DNA from: an uncultured Prevotellaceae bacterium | GTDB lineage: Bacteria; Bacteroidota; Bacteroidia; Bacteroidales; Bacteroidaceae | Direction of reading: 5' to 3' | DNA length: 15,237 nt | Assembly (NCBI GenBank): GCA_946413885.1 | Contig: CAMKMK010000029.1 | Span: 1 to 15,237 of the forward strand | Shown: piece by piece, positions 6,323 to 13,412 of the stretch | How positions within the stretch are numbered: position 1 is the stretch's first letter | Layout: each line of letters begins with the position of its first letter | The notes under the pieces: generated by a model | The model's database searches: none | Seen by the model: the letters and a program-made list of their open reading frames with translations, nothing else | Told to the model about the DNA's origin: nothing | Translations under genes and position numbers: made by a program

Positions 6323-8194
6323 ATGATTCAAGAATTGGTTAAACAACGTAGTCTGCTGTTGAAGGAATACGAACACGAACGCCAACAATTTCAACGCATG
6401 ACAGAGAACATGGGTGTAGGTCGCCGCGTAAAGAGTGGTCTATGCTGGTTTCCGTTGCGTGTAGGCCGCAGTTATTTCAATTCTTTGGATCAATTGGTTC
6501 TTGAGGTGGAACGAAAAGAAGACTTAGAGGTAGAACATCAGTTCGAGCCTGGCAAACCTGTCACGTTCTTTCAGCAGGATGCTTCTGAAATGCTTCATTA
6601 CTTGCGATTTGTAGGGCAAGTCAGTTTCGTGGAAGAGAACAGAATGGTAATTGTCATGCCCAACTCAGATGCCGTATTACAAGTGCAGAATGCCGACAGA
6701 GTAGGTGTACAACTCTATCTTGACGAATATACCTACCGCCTGATGTTTGATGCGTTGGATCGTGTCATAAATGCCAAGGAAGGACGTTTGGCGGAATTGC
6801 GAGACATCTTCCATGCCCAGGCTCCTCTCCACAAGTTCACCTTCTATCCTGTTCGCTTCCCCTGGCTTAACCCTTCTCAGGAAGCAGCGGTCAACGAAGT
6901 CCTTTGGGCAAAGGATGTGGCTGTCGTTCATGGTCCTCCAGGAACAGGCAAGACAACAACTCTGGTGGAGGCTATCTACGAGACCTTGCGACGCGAAGCT
7001 CAAGTGCTGGTGTGCGCCCAAAGCAATATGGCTGTGGACTGGATCAGCGAGAAACTGACCGACCGGGGAGTGAATGTCTTGCGTATAGGCAATCCCACCC
7101 GTGTGACCGATAAGATGTTGGCAGATACCTACGAAAGGAGATTCGAAGCCCATCCCATGTACACTCAATTGTGGAGCATCCGACGGGCAATCCGCCAACT
7201 TTACGATAATCCTCAGGGCAGTCACGAGAATCGACATCAGAAGATTGCCCGACTGAAGGAGAGAGCAACTGAACTGGAATACCAAATCAATGAGAGCCTT
7301 TTCAATGAGGCACGTGTCATCTCGTGTACCTTGACAGGTAGTGCAAGTCATTTGCTGATGGGACGCAAATTCGGCTCTCTTTTCATCGATGAGGCAGCAC
7401 AAGCTCTGGAAGCCAGTTGCTGGATAGCCATTCAGAAGGCCGATCGTGTCATCCTGGCTGGCGATCATCGGCAATTGCCTCCCACCATCAAATGCCTCGA
7501 GGCGATTCAAGGAGGGTTGGACCACACGCTCATGCAACAGATTGTGGACAACAAACCTGCCTGTGTCAGTCTGCTTACCGTCCAGTACCGCATGTGCGAT
7601 GCTATCATGCAGTTCCCCAACCACGAGTTTTATGGCGGTCATCTCACCAGCGACCCCAGCGTGAAGTATCGAAGCATTCTGGATTGGGATACCGCCATCG
7701 AGTGGATAGACACGCCTGATGAAGCAGAATACGTTGAGAATCAGGCCGATGACAGTACAAGTCGTCAGAATCCAGCAGAAGCAGCACTCACCCTCTTGAC
7801 CCTGAAGAACTACTTCGACAAAATAGGTCGCGACCGCATTCTTTACGAACGTCTTGACGTAGGCCTCATCAGTCCTTACAAAGGGCAAGTCCGACTGCTT
7901 CGCCAACTGGTTAAGCGAGACTCTTACTGGAGACCCTTCCGCCATCTGATCACCATCAATACGGTAGATGGATTCCAAGGACAGGAACGCGACATCATTG
8001 TCATCAGTATGGTACGTAGCAACGAGAAGGGAGAAGTAGGCTTCCTACGCGACCTGCGGCGCATGAACGTAGCCATCACCCGTGCTCGAATGAAACTGAT
8101 CTTGATTGGACACCAAGCCACCCTCTGTCGTCATCCTTTCTACCATCGATTGCATGAATATACAGAGAAGGTGGAGAACTACGAGATCATATAA
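6323..8194 (+). CDS. Superfamily 1 helicase, Upf1/IGHMBP2-like
   Basis: This 623-residue protein is an SF1B-type DNA/RNA helicase of the Upf1/IGHMBP2 (SMUBP2) group. Motifs in order: Q-motif region with NPSQEAAV, Walker A GPPGTGKT (204-211), motif Ia VLVCAQSNMAVD, Walker B/DEAA FIDEAAQALE (356-359), motif III ILAGDHRQLPPT, motif IV VQYRMC (about 421), motif V TVDGFQGQERD, and motif VI MNVAITRARMKL (about 580-590). The first 190 residues form the family's N-terminal accessory (1B/stalk) region and start with a helical stretch rich in E, R and Q. All catalytic residues are present. It would unwind nucleic acid in the cytoplasm; the exact role in Bacteroidetes is not known to me. It is divergent from the ATPase-DUF4435 pair across a 109-bp gap and may be co-transcribed with the next gene 44 bp downstream. 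Confidence 0.93.
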   Translation: MIQELVKQRSLLLKEYEHERQQFQRMTENMGVGRRVKSGLCWFPLRVGRSYFNSLDQLVLEVERKEDLEVEHQFEPGKPVTFFQQDASEMLHYLRFVGQVSFVEENRMVIVMPNSDAVLQVQNADRVGVQLYLDEYTYRLMFDALDRVINAKEGRLAELRDIFHAQAPLHKFTFYPVRFPWLNPSQEAAVNEVLWAKDVAVVHGPPGTGKTTTLVEAIYETLRREAQVLVCAQSNMAVDWISEKLTDRGVNVLRIGNPTRVTDKMLADTYERRFEAHPMYTQLWSIRRAIRQLYDNPQGSHENRHQKIARLKERATELEYQINESLFNEARVISCTLTGSASHLLMGRKFGSLFIDEAAQALEASCWIAIQKADRVILAGDHRQLPPTIKCLEAIQGGLDHTLMQQIVDNKPACVSLLTVQYRMCDAIMQFPNHEFYGGHLTSDPSVKYRSILDWDTAIEWIDTPDEAEYVENQADDSTSRQNPAEAALTLLTLKNYFDKIGRDRILYERLDVGLISPYKGQVRLLRQLVKRDSYWRPFRHLITINTVDGFQGQERDIIVISMVRSNEKGEVGFLRDLRRMNVAITRARMKLILIGHQATLCRHPFYHRLHEYTEKVENYEII

Positions 8195-8238
8195 AGACAA
8201 CTATTCTTTCTACCTAATTAACAAATATTTAAAATATT

Positions 8239-9153
8239 ATGAACAGAAGAGATTTTATGAAAGCCGGTATGGCAAGCGCAGCCGCAATGGCCATCCCTTC
8301 CAGTATGCAAGCACACGAAGCTCCCTTCGAGACACCAGTTCCAGAGGAGAAAAATGGCAAGAATTCTACCATCAAGAAAGAGATGCCTGACGACAAGTTC
8401 AAAATCAGCATGGCAGGATACACTTTCGTGAAGTTCGACATCGACACCACCCTGGCATTCCTGAAGAAGTTGGACGTACATTATCTTTGCATCAAGGACT
8501 TCCATCTTCCACTCGACAGCAACGAGCAGAAGATAGCCGAGTTCAAAGCTAAGCTGAAAGCTGCTGACGTGACAGGTTATGGCGTAGGTCCTATCTACAT
8601 GAAGAACGAGCAGGAAGTGGATCGTGCCTTCGCCTATGCAAAACGTGTGGGAGTTGACCTGATTGTAGCTGTACCTGGATACCTCGATGACCAGAAAGTG
8701 CCCCACTATGACATCCTGGATTACGTGGAGAAAAAGATTCAGGAATACAATTTCCGCGTGGCCATCCACTTGCATGGTCCAGACATGAATCTCTACCCAG
8801 ATGCCACAGAGATCTGGAACAACGTGAAGAATCGCGATCCTCGTCTGGGCATGTGTCTTGACATCGGCCACAACCTGCGCTTTGGCAGCGATTCACTCAA
8901 GGATTTGCAACGCTACAAGACTCGTGTCTTCGACATTCACTTGAAAGATGTTACTGGTCCCAACAAGGCAGGTCATGCCATTGAATTAGGTCGAGGTATC
9001 ATCGACTTCCCCAAATTCATCAAGGTTCTTCGCAAGACAGGTTACTCAGGTGCTGTCAGTCTGGAGTACGAGAAGAACATGAGCGACTCCTTCAATGAAA
9101 TTGCCGAAAGCATTGGCTTCTTCAAAGGGGTTCAGTACGCTACCAAGATGTAA
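8239..9153 (+). CDS. Exported sugar phosphate isomerase/epimerase-like TIM-barrel protein
   Basis: The protein (304 residues) has a Tat-like signal, MNRRDFMKAGMASAAAMAIP, probably cleaved after MQA near residue 25, so it should act in the periplasm. After a polar linker (residues 26-52, rich in E, K, P) comes an AP-endonuclease/xylose-isomerase-like TIM barrel. Candidate metal ligands are in HLHGPD, CLDIGHN, DIHLKD and SLEYE. Related Bacteroidetes proteins include members of 3-keto-sugar and inosose pathways, but the substrate here cannot be read from the sequence. No oxidoreductase or glycosidase gene sits beside it, which such pathways usually have. A leader of 44 AT-rich bases separates it from the helicase gene and holds no clear TAnnTTTG, so it may depend on upstream transcription. 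A strong intrinsic terminator follows. A second, differently sequenced TIM-barrel protein is encoded at 11386-12336. Confidence 0.82.
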   Translation: MNRRDFMKAGMASAAAMAIPSSMQAHEAPFETPVPEEKNGKNSTIKKEMPDDKFKISMAGYTFVKFDIDTTLAFLKKLDVHYLCIKDFHLPLDSNEQKIAEFKAKLKAADVTGYGVGPIYMKNEQEVDRAFAYAKRVGVDLIVAVPGYLDDQKVPHYDILDYVEKKIQEYNFRVAIHLHGPDMNLYPDATEIWNNVKNRDPRLGMCLDIGHNLRFGSDSLKDLQRYKTRVFDIHLKDVTGPNKAGHAIELGRGIIDFPKFIKVLRKTGYSGAVSLEYEKNMSDSFNEIAESIGFFKGVQYATKM

Positions 9154-9176
9154 GACATCATAGGAAATGAAATCAA

Positions 9177-9205
9177 AGCTCGCGCCAATCAGCGTGAGCT
9201 TTTTT
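9177..9205 (+). terminator. Intrinsic terminator after the TIM-barrel gene
   Basis: A 9-bp stem (agctcgcgc at 9177-9185, gcgtgagct at 9192-9200, one G-U pair) with a 6-base loop is followed by six Ts (9200-9205). It lies 23 bases past the stop codon at 9153. Confidence 0.85.
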
Positions 9206-9228
9206 GGTTATAAAAGTACGAAAAAAGA

Positions 9229-9304
9229 CAACGTGTTGAAACCCCAAACACAACGTGTTGTCTTTGCGATTTCAACGTGTTGTGTTCGAGGTTTCGACGT
9301 GTTG
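9229..9304. repeat. Second 22-bp-period dyad repeat array, four copies
   Basis: Copies of CAACGTGTTG lie at 9229-9238, 9251-9260, 9273-9282 and, with one change (CGACGTGTTG), 9295-9304. The starts are exactly 22 bp apart each time. Each core is a dyad, CAAC and GTTG around a central GT, and all copies keep GT on the plus strand, as do those at 15-46. The linkers vary more than the cores. The first copy has swapped flanks (aaaagac left, aaac right), the reverse complement of the flanks seen at 11-30, so the outer units could pair into a long imperfect hairpin. The array sits 35 bp beyond the stop of the minus-strand methyltransferase gene and 24 bp past the plus-strand terminator. No spacers or cas genes are present. 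Function unknown. Confidence 0.85.
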
Positions 9305-9339
9305 TGTCTTTGGGAGGTGTTTTTAGGGACTTTCCTGCC

Positions 9340-10044
9340 CTATCGTCCTATCAGGAAGATGGTGGGGATTTTGCTGAGGTCAGGAAGTTGAATTCTCTTC
9401 CAATCCTGAATGGAATGAGTGTGGATGTACTCGTCAGCCGTAGTGATTCCAGCAGCCACACACAGGCGGGTTTGAGGGCGAAGCGTGTGAAGAATGGCTT
9501 CAAACATCTTGCGGTTGCGGTAAGGAGTTTCGATGAGAAGCTGCGTCTGTGACTCGTTCCAAGCACGCGATTCCAAAGCTTTCAGTTTCTTGGCACGATC
9601 TGACTCGTCGACTGGGAGGTAGCCATTGAAGGCAAAACTTTGCCCGTTGAGGCCACTCGCCATAACTGCCATTATCATGCTGCTGGGACCTACCAAGGGG
9701 ATAACGCGAAAGCCCTTTTGTTGGGCAATAGCCACCACATCGGCTCCTGGATCGGCTACGGCTGGACATCCTGCCTCGCTGATAACACCTACTGGCATTC
9801 CTTGCTGAAGAGGTTTCAGGTAAGTGGAGAAATCGCCCTGAGCATGCTTTCCCATCTCGTAGAAGGTGCTGTCATCGATGGGAAAATCACGATCCACCTG
9901 ACGCAAGAAACGACGTGCAGAACGAACATTCTCCACGACGAAATGCCTGATATTCATGATGATATCATGATTGTAGGCTGGAAGAACCTGGCTAATGGGC
10001 GTGTCACCCAATGTGACAGGTATCAGGTAGAGTGCGGTTTCCAT
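9340..10044 (-). CDS. RsmI-like SAM-dependent methyltransferase (short form)
   Basis: The protein has the tetrapyrrole-methylase fold of the RsmI group, which 2'-O-methylates C1402 of 16S rRNA. Seen directly: an N-terminal ALYLIPVTLGD (the family GTPIGN-like loop, altered here), GVISEAGCPAVADPGADVV near the middle, VGPSSMIMAVMASGL, and LLIETPYRNRKMFEAIL. At 234 residues it lacks the C-terminal helical part of full RsmI (about 280). Bacteroidetes commonly encode this shorter form as well as a standard RsmI, so the target may differ; I therefore give no symbol. The start is ATG 10044, with a TTG just before it ignored. It lies 15 bp after manA in the same direction, so the two probably share a transcript from the promoter at 11015-11046. 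Downstream lies the four-copy repeat array. Confidence 0.82.
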   Translation of the reverse strand: METALYLIPVTLGDTPISQVLPAYNHDIIMNIRHFVVENVRSARRFLRQVDRDFPIDDSTFYEMGKHAQGDFSTYLKPLQQGMPVGVISEAGCPAVADPGADVVAIAQQKGFRVIPLVGPSSMIMAVMASGLNGQSFAFNGYLPVDESDRAKKLKALESRAWNESQTQLLIETPYRNRKMFEAILHTLRPQTRLCVAAGITTADEYIHTHSIQDWKRIQLPDLSKIPTIFLIGR

Positions 10045-10059
10045 CAAGGGCTAAAGAGG

Positions 10060-10983
10060 TTATTCCACGAAACTCTCAAGCAACTTCACCTCATTGTCAG
10101 GAACGATGGTCACTTTCTTCGTGCTGGCAGGAACCACAGCAGACTCGCCTGCATGGAGGAACATGCCGTGACCTTCTGAATCGAGGAAGCAGCATTCACC
10201 GCTCAAACACATGTAAACGCGGAAAGAATCTATCTCGTCGTACTGGCGGGTAAAAGGAGCATCCAGTTTCAATTCATTGGTGGTGAAGAAGGGGCTGCTG
10301 ACCAGTTCCGCAACGGCATTGCGCTTCTCAGTATAGTGAACCTTAGGGTCTTCTGTGATATCATCAAAATTGATGGCTTCGAGAGCCAACTCCGTATGCA
10401 ACTCACGCAGATTGCCATTACGATCCCTGCGCAAATAGTCATAGATGCGATAGGTGACATCGCTGGTCTGCTGAATCTCAGCAATCACCATGCCGGCTCC
10501 AATTCCATGAACTCGACCCGCAGGGATATAGAAACAGTCCCCAGGATTGACATTTACCTTGTTGAGATCATTCTCGATGCTCCCATCAGCCACTTTCTGA
10601 GCATAATCGGCAACCTCTGTTCGCTGACGGAAACCTGCTATCAACTGGCTGCCACGATCAGCATCCACCACGTACCACATCTCGTTTTTACCCATCTTAC
10701 CGTGACGGCGCTGACTGAGCAAGTCATCAGGATGAACCTGAATGCTCAAATCCTGACGGGCATCGATGAACTTGATGAGCAAGGGGAAATCATTGCCAAA
10801 GCGCTCGTAATTCTTCTTTCCAACAAAGTCGGAACCGTATTCGTTGAGTATCTGGGGAAGCGTCATTCCGCGACAACTGCCGCTAAGAACAACAGACTCA
10901 GAACCTTTCACAGCAGAGACAACCCACGTCTCTGAACCCCATAGAGTGGGTTTAAATATCGGATTGAATTTCAGTATTTCCAT
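10060..10983 (-). CDS. manA: Type I mannose-6-phosphate isomerase
   Basis: ManA interconverts mannose 6-phosphate and fructose 6-phosphate in the cytoplasm, linking glycolysis to GDP-mannose and mannose use. It is a zinc cupin enzyme; the ligands are visible in LSIQVHPDD (Q82, H84), NEMWYV (E101) and PAGRVHGIGAG (H159). The substrate-binding stretch EIQQTSDVTYRIYDYLRRD is intact, and a second cupin half follows to the end. Length is 307 residues. The N-terminus reads FKPTLWGSETWVVSAVKG, where many homologues have about 18 more residues between the LWG and the ESWE(I/L)S motifs, so this is a contracted version of that loop; it may be a lineage form. The start is ATG 10983, preceded by a full promoter. 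The RsmI-like gene follows 15 bp later. Confidence 0.93.
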   Translation of the reverse strand: MEILKFNPIFKPTLWGSETWVVSAVKGSESVVLSGSCRGMTLPQILNEYGSDFVGKKNYERFGNDFPLLIKFIDARQDLSIQVHPDDLLSQRRHGKMGKNEMWYVVDADRGSQLIAGFRQRTEVADYAQKVADGSIENDLNKVNVNPGDCFYIPAGRVHGIGAGMVIAEIQQTSDVTYRIYDYLRRDRNGNLRELHTELALEAINFDDITEDPKVHYTEKRNAVAELVSSPFFTTNELKLDAPFTRQYDEIDSFRVYMCLSGECCFLDSEGHGMFLHAGESAVVPASTKKVTIVPDNEVKLLESFVE

Positions 10984-11014
10984 ATTGACAGACTAAAAGT
11001 TTCAAATTCTTGCG

Positions 11015-11046
11015 CAAAGTTAAGTAAAATCCCACGTTTGGACAAA
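11015..11046 (-). promoter_or_regulatory. Promoter of manA and the RsmI-like gene
   Basis: The minus strand shows TTTG (11043-11046), a 20-bp spacer, and TAACTTTG (11015-11022), a complete Bacteroidetes promoter. The transcript would start near 11009, about 25 bases above the manA ATG. Confidence 0.75.
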
Positions 11047-11083
11047 AAAAATCGCAAATTTGCATCGTTAAAGAAACACAACG

Positions 11084-11247
11084 ATGAAGAAAATCCTCAC
11101 TCTGATTCTTTTGGCCACCCTGATGGCAACAAACGTGAATGCCCAAACGATCGCTCCTTTCAAGAAAGGAGACCGCGCGACATCGTGCGCCGCATCTATC
11201 AACTGAACACGCCGCAAAAACGTCGCTTCAGCATCAGGAAAGTATAA
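11084..11247 (+). pseudogene. Remnant of an exported SGNH/GDSL hydrolase gene
   Basis: The ATG at 11084 opens a 40-codon frame ending at a TGA at 11204-11206. Residues 1-20 are a clear Sec signal peptide (MKKILTLILLATLMATNVNA), followed by QTIAPFKKGDR, which matches the start of mature Bacteroidetes SGNH/GDSL hydrolases (family form IAPFKKGDRVxFxGNSITDGG). The match then stops before the catalytic GNSIT block. In the +1 frame the DNA continues as DIVRRIYQLNTPQKRRFSIRKV and a stop at 11245-11247, which resembles the C-terminal tail of such enzymes. I infer a large internal deletion that joined head and tail out of frame near 11174-11182. No catalytic residues remain. A 40-residue secreted peptide could still be made. 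A palindrome, gcaaatttgc (11054-11063), is the only promoter-like element upstream. Confidence 0.6.
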
Positions 11248-11280
11248 CGCTCGAAACGTGTCATCCGGCACGAAGCATAA

Positions 11281-11323
11281 GAATAGCAGGCAGTTCCTTT
11301 CTGGAGGTTTCTGCCTGCTATTC
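11281..11323. terminator. Perfect 13-bp hairpin between convergent units
   Basis: gaatagcaggcag (11281-11293) is exactly complementary to ctgcctgctattc (11311-11323), with a 17-base loop. The T-rich tail is short (ctttaa on plus). It lies 33 bp after the hydrolase remnant and 62 bp beyond the 3' end of the minus-strand mtaB operon, so it could stop transcripts from both sides. The rest of the stretch from 11248 to 11385 holds nothing else I can identify. Confidence 0.65.
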
Positions 11324-11385
11324 CTTTAAGTGAGCAAATTGTCAACAGGGACTCGAAAGACAAATATGCTACTGAAGAGAAGGAT

Positions 11386-12336
11386 TTACTTCACGAAACT
11401 GGAGGAAATCAAATATTGGGCACTTGCCTGAACACGTTCCATCTGGTGACCGCTGCCAATATCCTCTACCTCAACGAAATATATCTTCTGACCATTTGCA
11501 TAGAAATGCTTGAAGATCTGCTCAAAGTTCATCATTCCACTTTGGCCTAAAACCAGACGATCCTTGATATGAAGGAGTTGGATTCGAGTAGGATACTTGT
11601 CGATCCATTCAACTGGATCCTGGCCACCCATTACCGTCCAATAGACATCCAACTCGATAGCTACCTTGTCTGCATCAGTCTCTGTGATGAAGACTTCCTC
11701 AATCTGGCGACCATTTCGCGCATGATGATCCGTGTTGACACGATCACCGCCTGCCGTCACGCGACCAAACTCGCGGTCATGATTGTGGTATCCCCATTGC
11801 ATGCCATATTTCTTGCTGATCTCGCCAGCCACATTAAAGACTTCAGCCACCGCTTGGGCATCCTCCAAACTATTGATGCCTGGCAAACCAGGTTGAACAA
11901 TATAGGGCATCTCGAAAACAGCATGGTCATCGCAAGCCTTCTTCCAGAAGTCGCTAATCTTGCTTAGAGTTTCCTTGCCATACTTCTCACCACGATCCAA
12001 ACGAGGATTCATGTGGGAGCTCATGACACGTAAGCCTGCATCATCCACCATTTTCTTATACTCAGCCATAGGCACTCCGCTCACCTTTCCGTTACCGTCA
12101 TAGCCTGCCAATTCCAGTTCGGTATAGCCAGCATCATGCAATTTCACCAGCACCTCAGCCATTTTGCCATCCTTGTTCAACTCAGGGCCCAATGAATAGG
12201 TCTGCAAGCCCAAAGTCTTACCTTTGGCTGCCTTGTTTTTCTTCACAGCTGGTGCAGAAAAAGCCAACTCAGGTGCAAGCACACCTCCTAAAGTGAGCAC
12301 GGATGCACCTTTCAAAAAATCTCTTCTACTTGCCAT
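11386..12336 (-). CDS. Tat-exported sugar phosphate isomerase/epimerase-like TIM-barrel protein
   Basis: This 316-residue protein starts with a classic twin-arginine signal, ASRRDFLKGASVLTLGGVLA, ending near AFSA, so it should fold in the cytoplasm and work in the periplasm. A basic linker (KKNKAAKGK) leads into an IolE/xylose-isomerase-like TIM barrel. Likely divalent metal ligands are in YTELELAGYD, MSSHMNPR, WGYHNHDREF, AIELDVYW, LLHIKD and YFVEVED. These resemble the E-D-H-E set of inosose isomerases and 3-keto-sugar processing proteins in Bacteroidetes; the substrate is not known. The start is ATG 12336; a GTG two codons earlier is in frame but less likely. It is the third gene of the operon mtaB-GT2-this gene, 32 bp after GT2, and is followed by the hairpin at 11281-11323. 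Confidence 0.85.
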   Translation of the reverse strand: MASRRDFLKGASVLTLGGVLAPELAFSAPAVKKNKAAKGKTLGLQTYSLGPELNKDGKMAEVLVKLHDAGYTELELAGYDGNGKVSGVPMAEYKKMVDDAGLRVMSSHMNPRLDRGEKYGKETLSKISDFWKKACDDHAVFEMPYIVQPGLPGINSLEDAQAVAEVFNVAGEISKKYGMQWGYHNHDREFGRVTAGGDRVNTDHHARNGRQIEEVFITETDADKVAIELDVYWTVMGGQDPVEWIDKYPTRIQLLHIKDRLVLGQSGMMNFEQIFKHFYANGQKIYFVEVEDIGSGHQMERVQASAQYLISSSFVK

Positions 12337-12368
12337 AATCACAAATCAAATTAAAAAGGTTAGAAAAA

Positions 12369-13412
12369 TCATTTCATATTGGGTAAACGATCAAACGTAT
12401 GATGTCGAAGCGCATAGTATTGCCAAAGCAGGCTGAAAGATGACTGGATAGGCTTCCCTACAGAAACGGTAGCCTGAAGATTGCGCTCGCGGTCAGCTTT
12501 GAAATCCGACTTCATACGATAAAAATCCCTTCGTCCCTTCCACACAGCCACGAAACTCAAGAACTCACCCTTGAGCAAGAAATGCAGGGATGCCAAAGCA
12601 TCGAGCCAGAAACGCCATCTCATGACAGAACGAAGGCTCTCTTCAGGCAGGTTCTTATACAGAAGCAACAGGTTGTTGCGGAAATTCAGATAGGTCTTGC
12701 GCGGGCTCTCCTTAGGCAATGTGCCTCCACCCAAATGATAAACCACACTCTGGGGGATGCACACCACATCGTAACCTCTGCTACGGATTCGCCAACACAA
12801 ATCGATTTCCTCCTGGTGAGCAAAGAAGCGGCCATCCAACCCGCCAACCTGCCAATAGATATCGCTTCGTATCATCAAAGCGGCACCTGTGCCCCAGGAG
12901 ACGGTAACAACATCATCATACTGACCCTTATCTTCCTCCACCGTACTTAACAAGCGACCTCGACAATAGGGATAGCCAAAACGGTCGATATATCCACCTG
13001 AGGCTCCTGCATATTCCAATGTTTCTGGAGCCCATTCGCAACGTAGCTTAGGCTGACAGGCGACTACCTGGGGATGAGAATCCAAATAGGCAAGCATCGT
13101 ATGGAGCCAACCTGGCGTAACACGCACATCGTTGTTGAGCAAGAGATAATATTCAGCCTCCACCTGACGCAAGGCTTGATTGTATCCTTCCGCAAAGCCA
13201 TAATTCCGATCAAGAAGGATACGACGAACGGAGGGAAACTCTTTCTCCAACAACAAGATAGAGTCGTCCGTACTGGCATTGTCAGCCACTATGATATCCG
13301 CCTCAGGTGTATCCTCCAAGACGGAAGGAAGGAATTGTCGAAGCATATTGGCGCCGTTCCAATTAAGAATGACAACCGCTACCCTAACCTGCTCTAATGT
13401 CGTCTGGCTCAT
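12369..13412 (-). CDS. Family 2 glycosyltransferase
   Basis: A 347-residue GT2-type (GT-A fold) glycosyltransferase of the rhamnosyltransferase-like group, using a nucleotide sugar to extend a surface glycan at the cytoplasmic face. Seen directly: VAVVILNWNGANML at residues 10-23, IIVADNASTDDS (nucleotide-binding aspartate), NYGFAEGYNQAL, the DxD-type LLLNNDVRVTPGW, and the acceptor/catalytic block GGLDGRFFAHQEEIDLCWR with the EEID motif followed by RSRGY. The C-terminal 110 residues are basic and aromatic with one hydrophobic patch (ASLHFLLKGEFLSFVAVW), probably a membrane-associating helix rather than a full transmembrane domain. Its ATG overlaps the mtaB stop as ATGA, so translation is likely coupled. 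It is an isolated transferase, with no other polysaccharide genes nearby. Confidence 0.9.
   Translation of the reverse strand: MSQTTLEQVRVAVVILNWNGANMLRQFLPSVLEDTPEADIIVADNASTDDSILLLEKEFPSVRRILLDRNYGFAEGYNQALRQVEAEYYLLLNNDVRVTPGWLHTMLAYLDSHPQVVACQPKLRCEWAPETLEYAGASGGYIDRFGYPYCRGRLLSTVEEDKGQYDDVVTVSWGTGAALMIRSDIYWQVGGLDGRFFAHQEEIDLCWRIRSRGYDVVCIPQSVVYHLGGGTLPKESPRKTYLNFRNNLLLLYKNLPEESLRSVMRWRFWLDALASLHFLLKGEFLSFVAVWKGRRDFYRMKSDFKADRERNLQATVSVGKPIQSSFSLLWQYYALRHHTFDRLPNMK

Noticed and set aside
6677..7978. 433-codon minus-strand open frame opposite the helicase
   Set aside because: It is antisense to a helicase with all motifs intact, has no recognisable domain, and is rich in C, H and S in the way of a shadow frame.
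4358..9153. A mobile element or genomic island carrying the ATPase, DUF4435, helicase and TIM-barrel genes
   Set aside because: No integrase, transposase, direct repeats or tRNA boundary are visible, and base and codon use look like those of neighbours; only the odd trkA junction hints at rearrangement.
9229..9304. CRISPR array
   Set aside because: The period is 22 bp with a 10-bp conserved core and 12-bp linkers that are partly similar to each other; there are no unique spacers of about 30 bp, no full-length repeats and no cas genes.
11038..11247. 69-codon plus-strand frame as an independent gene
   Set aside because: Only its last 20 or so codons look protein-like and they fit a tail of the SGNH hydrolase remnant; the first half is out of frame with the clear signal peptide at 11084.
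11725..11745. gtgttgacac palindrome as another array site or operator
   Set aside because: It lies inside the coding part of the TIM-barrel gene, does not match the CAAC-GT-GTTG core and is a single copy.
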